From positions 1 through 6,098 of the forward strand of contig CAWVWF010000194.1 of assembly GCA_963933885.1 (NCBI GenBank): 6,098 nt of DNA, in the 5' to 3' direction. The position numbers and the translations under genes were made by a program. Of this stretch, positions 5,627-6,098 are shown piece by piece (the first letter of the stretch is position 1; the number at the start of each line of letters is the position of its first letter). This DNA is from CAWVWF01 sp963933885 (GTDB lineage: Bacteria > Bacteroidota > Bacteroidia > Flavobacteriales_C > GCA-002722245). Under the pieces are notes generated by a model. The model saw only the letters and a program-made list of their open reading frames with translations. It made no database searches and was not told the origin of the DNA.

Positions 5627-6098
5627 ATGCTGATAAGACCAAGAAGAAATAGAGCCAACAATACAATTAGAGAAATGGTACAAGAAACGGTTTTAAGACC
5701 GTCTAATCTAGTGCTACCTCTGTTCTTAGTAGATGGTAAAGACATAAAAATTGAAGTTGCTTCTTTACCTGGGAATTTCAGGTGGAGTTTAGATTTACTT
5801 TTAGGAGAGATCAAGGATTGTATTGAACTTGGTATTAAAAGCTTTGTGCTTTTCCCTGCAGTTGATGAAGAGTTAAAAGATTCAGTTGCTACGTATGGTT
5901 ATTCAAGTGAGAACTTTTACTTGAAGGCTATTAAAACAATCAAAGAAACATACCCTGAGATTGTCTTAATTTCTGATGTTGCTATGGATCCTTATAGCAG
6001 TGATGGTCATGATGGATTAGTTCAAGATGGAAAAATATTGAATGACGAAACACTTCCTATCTTAGGAAAAATGGCAGTTGCTCAAGCTGAACATGGTA
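5627..6098 (+). CDS. hemB: Porphobilinogen synthase (delta-aminolevulinate dehydratase), N-terminal 157 residues
   Basis: Condenses two 5-aminolevulinate molecules into porphobilinogen, an early cytoplasmic step of heme synthesis. The start MLIRPRRNRANNTIREMVQ is the typical RPRR arm, followed by NLVLPLFLVDG (27-37), LPGNFRWSLD (47-56), LGIKSFVLFP (68-77) and the metal region starting at D117. There the positions that are cysteines in zinc enzymes are A119, D121 and D129, with GHDG at 127-130, the pattern of zinc-independent enzymes such as that of Pseudomonas. LNDETLPILGKMAVAQAEHG (138-157) is the conserved segment that follows. Roughly half of a usual 320-330 residue protein is present. The catalytic lysines lie beyond the right edge. 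The frame is open to the window end. It starts 9 bp after the SCO1 stop with no obvious ribosome binding site of its own. Confidence 0.96.
   Translation, partial: MLIRPRRNRANNTIREMVQETVLRPSNLVLPLFLVDGKDIKIEVASLPGNFRWSLDLLLGEIKDCIELGIKSFVLFPAVDEELKDSVATYGYSSENFYLKAIKTIKETYPEIVLISDVAMDPYSSDGHDGLVQDGKILNDETLPILGKMAVAQAEHG

Overview
The window looks like chromosomal DNA from a member of the Bacteroidota, most likely Flavobacteriia. The base composition is AT-rich. A very large secreted protein carries SprB-type repeats and a PKD domain, which are typical of type IX secretion cargo in this phylum. An upstream element matches the Bacteroidota promoter form TTG / TAnnTTTG. I cannot fix the family or genus from the sequence alone.

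Left part (1-3930, minus strand). A 136-residue exported protein of unknown function (3520-3930) is followed, 79 bp downstream, by the first 1146 codons of a giant surface protein (start 3440, running off the left edge). That protein has a signal peptide, a P/Homo B-type domain, two further extracellular modules, one isolated SprB-like repeat, a PKD domain, and then an array of repeats with an almost exact 75-residue period. Its C-terminus, where a type IX sorting domain would be expected, lies outside the window. The two genes probably form one transcription unit. They share an unusual leader: both starts are preceded directly by the same GGGGGTC block, and further G-runs upstream sit in the loops of short inverted repeats. 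This G-loop leader is the most novel signal I see here.

Middle (3931-4427). About 500 bp hold no convincing gene. They contain the leader of the 136-residue gene and several inverted repeats, including a perfect 14-bp palindrome.

Right part (4428-6098). A small lipoprotein gene (minus strand) is divergent from a plus-strand pair: an SCO1/SenC copper chaperone with all three copper ligands, then the first 157 residues of porphobilinogen synthase (hemB) 9 bp later. The pair links cytochrome oxidase copper-site assembly with heme synthesis. The HemB metal site has Ala/Asp/Asp where zinc-dependent enzymes have three cysteines, so it should be of the zinc-independent type.

No tRNA, rRNA, CRISPR array, insertion sequence or phage gene was recognised.
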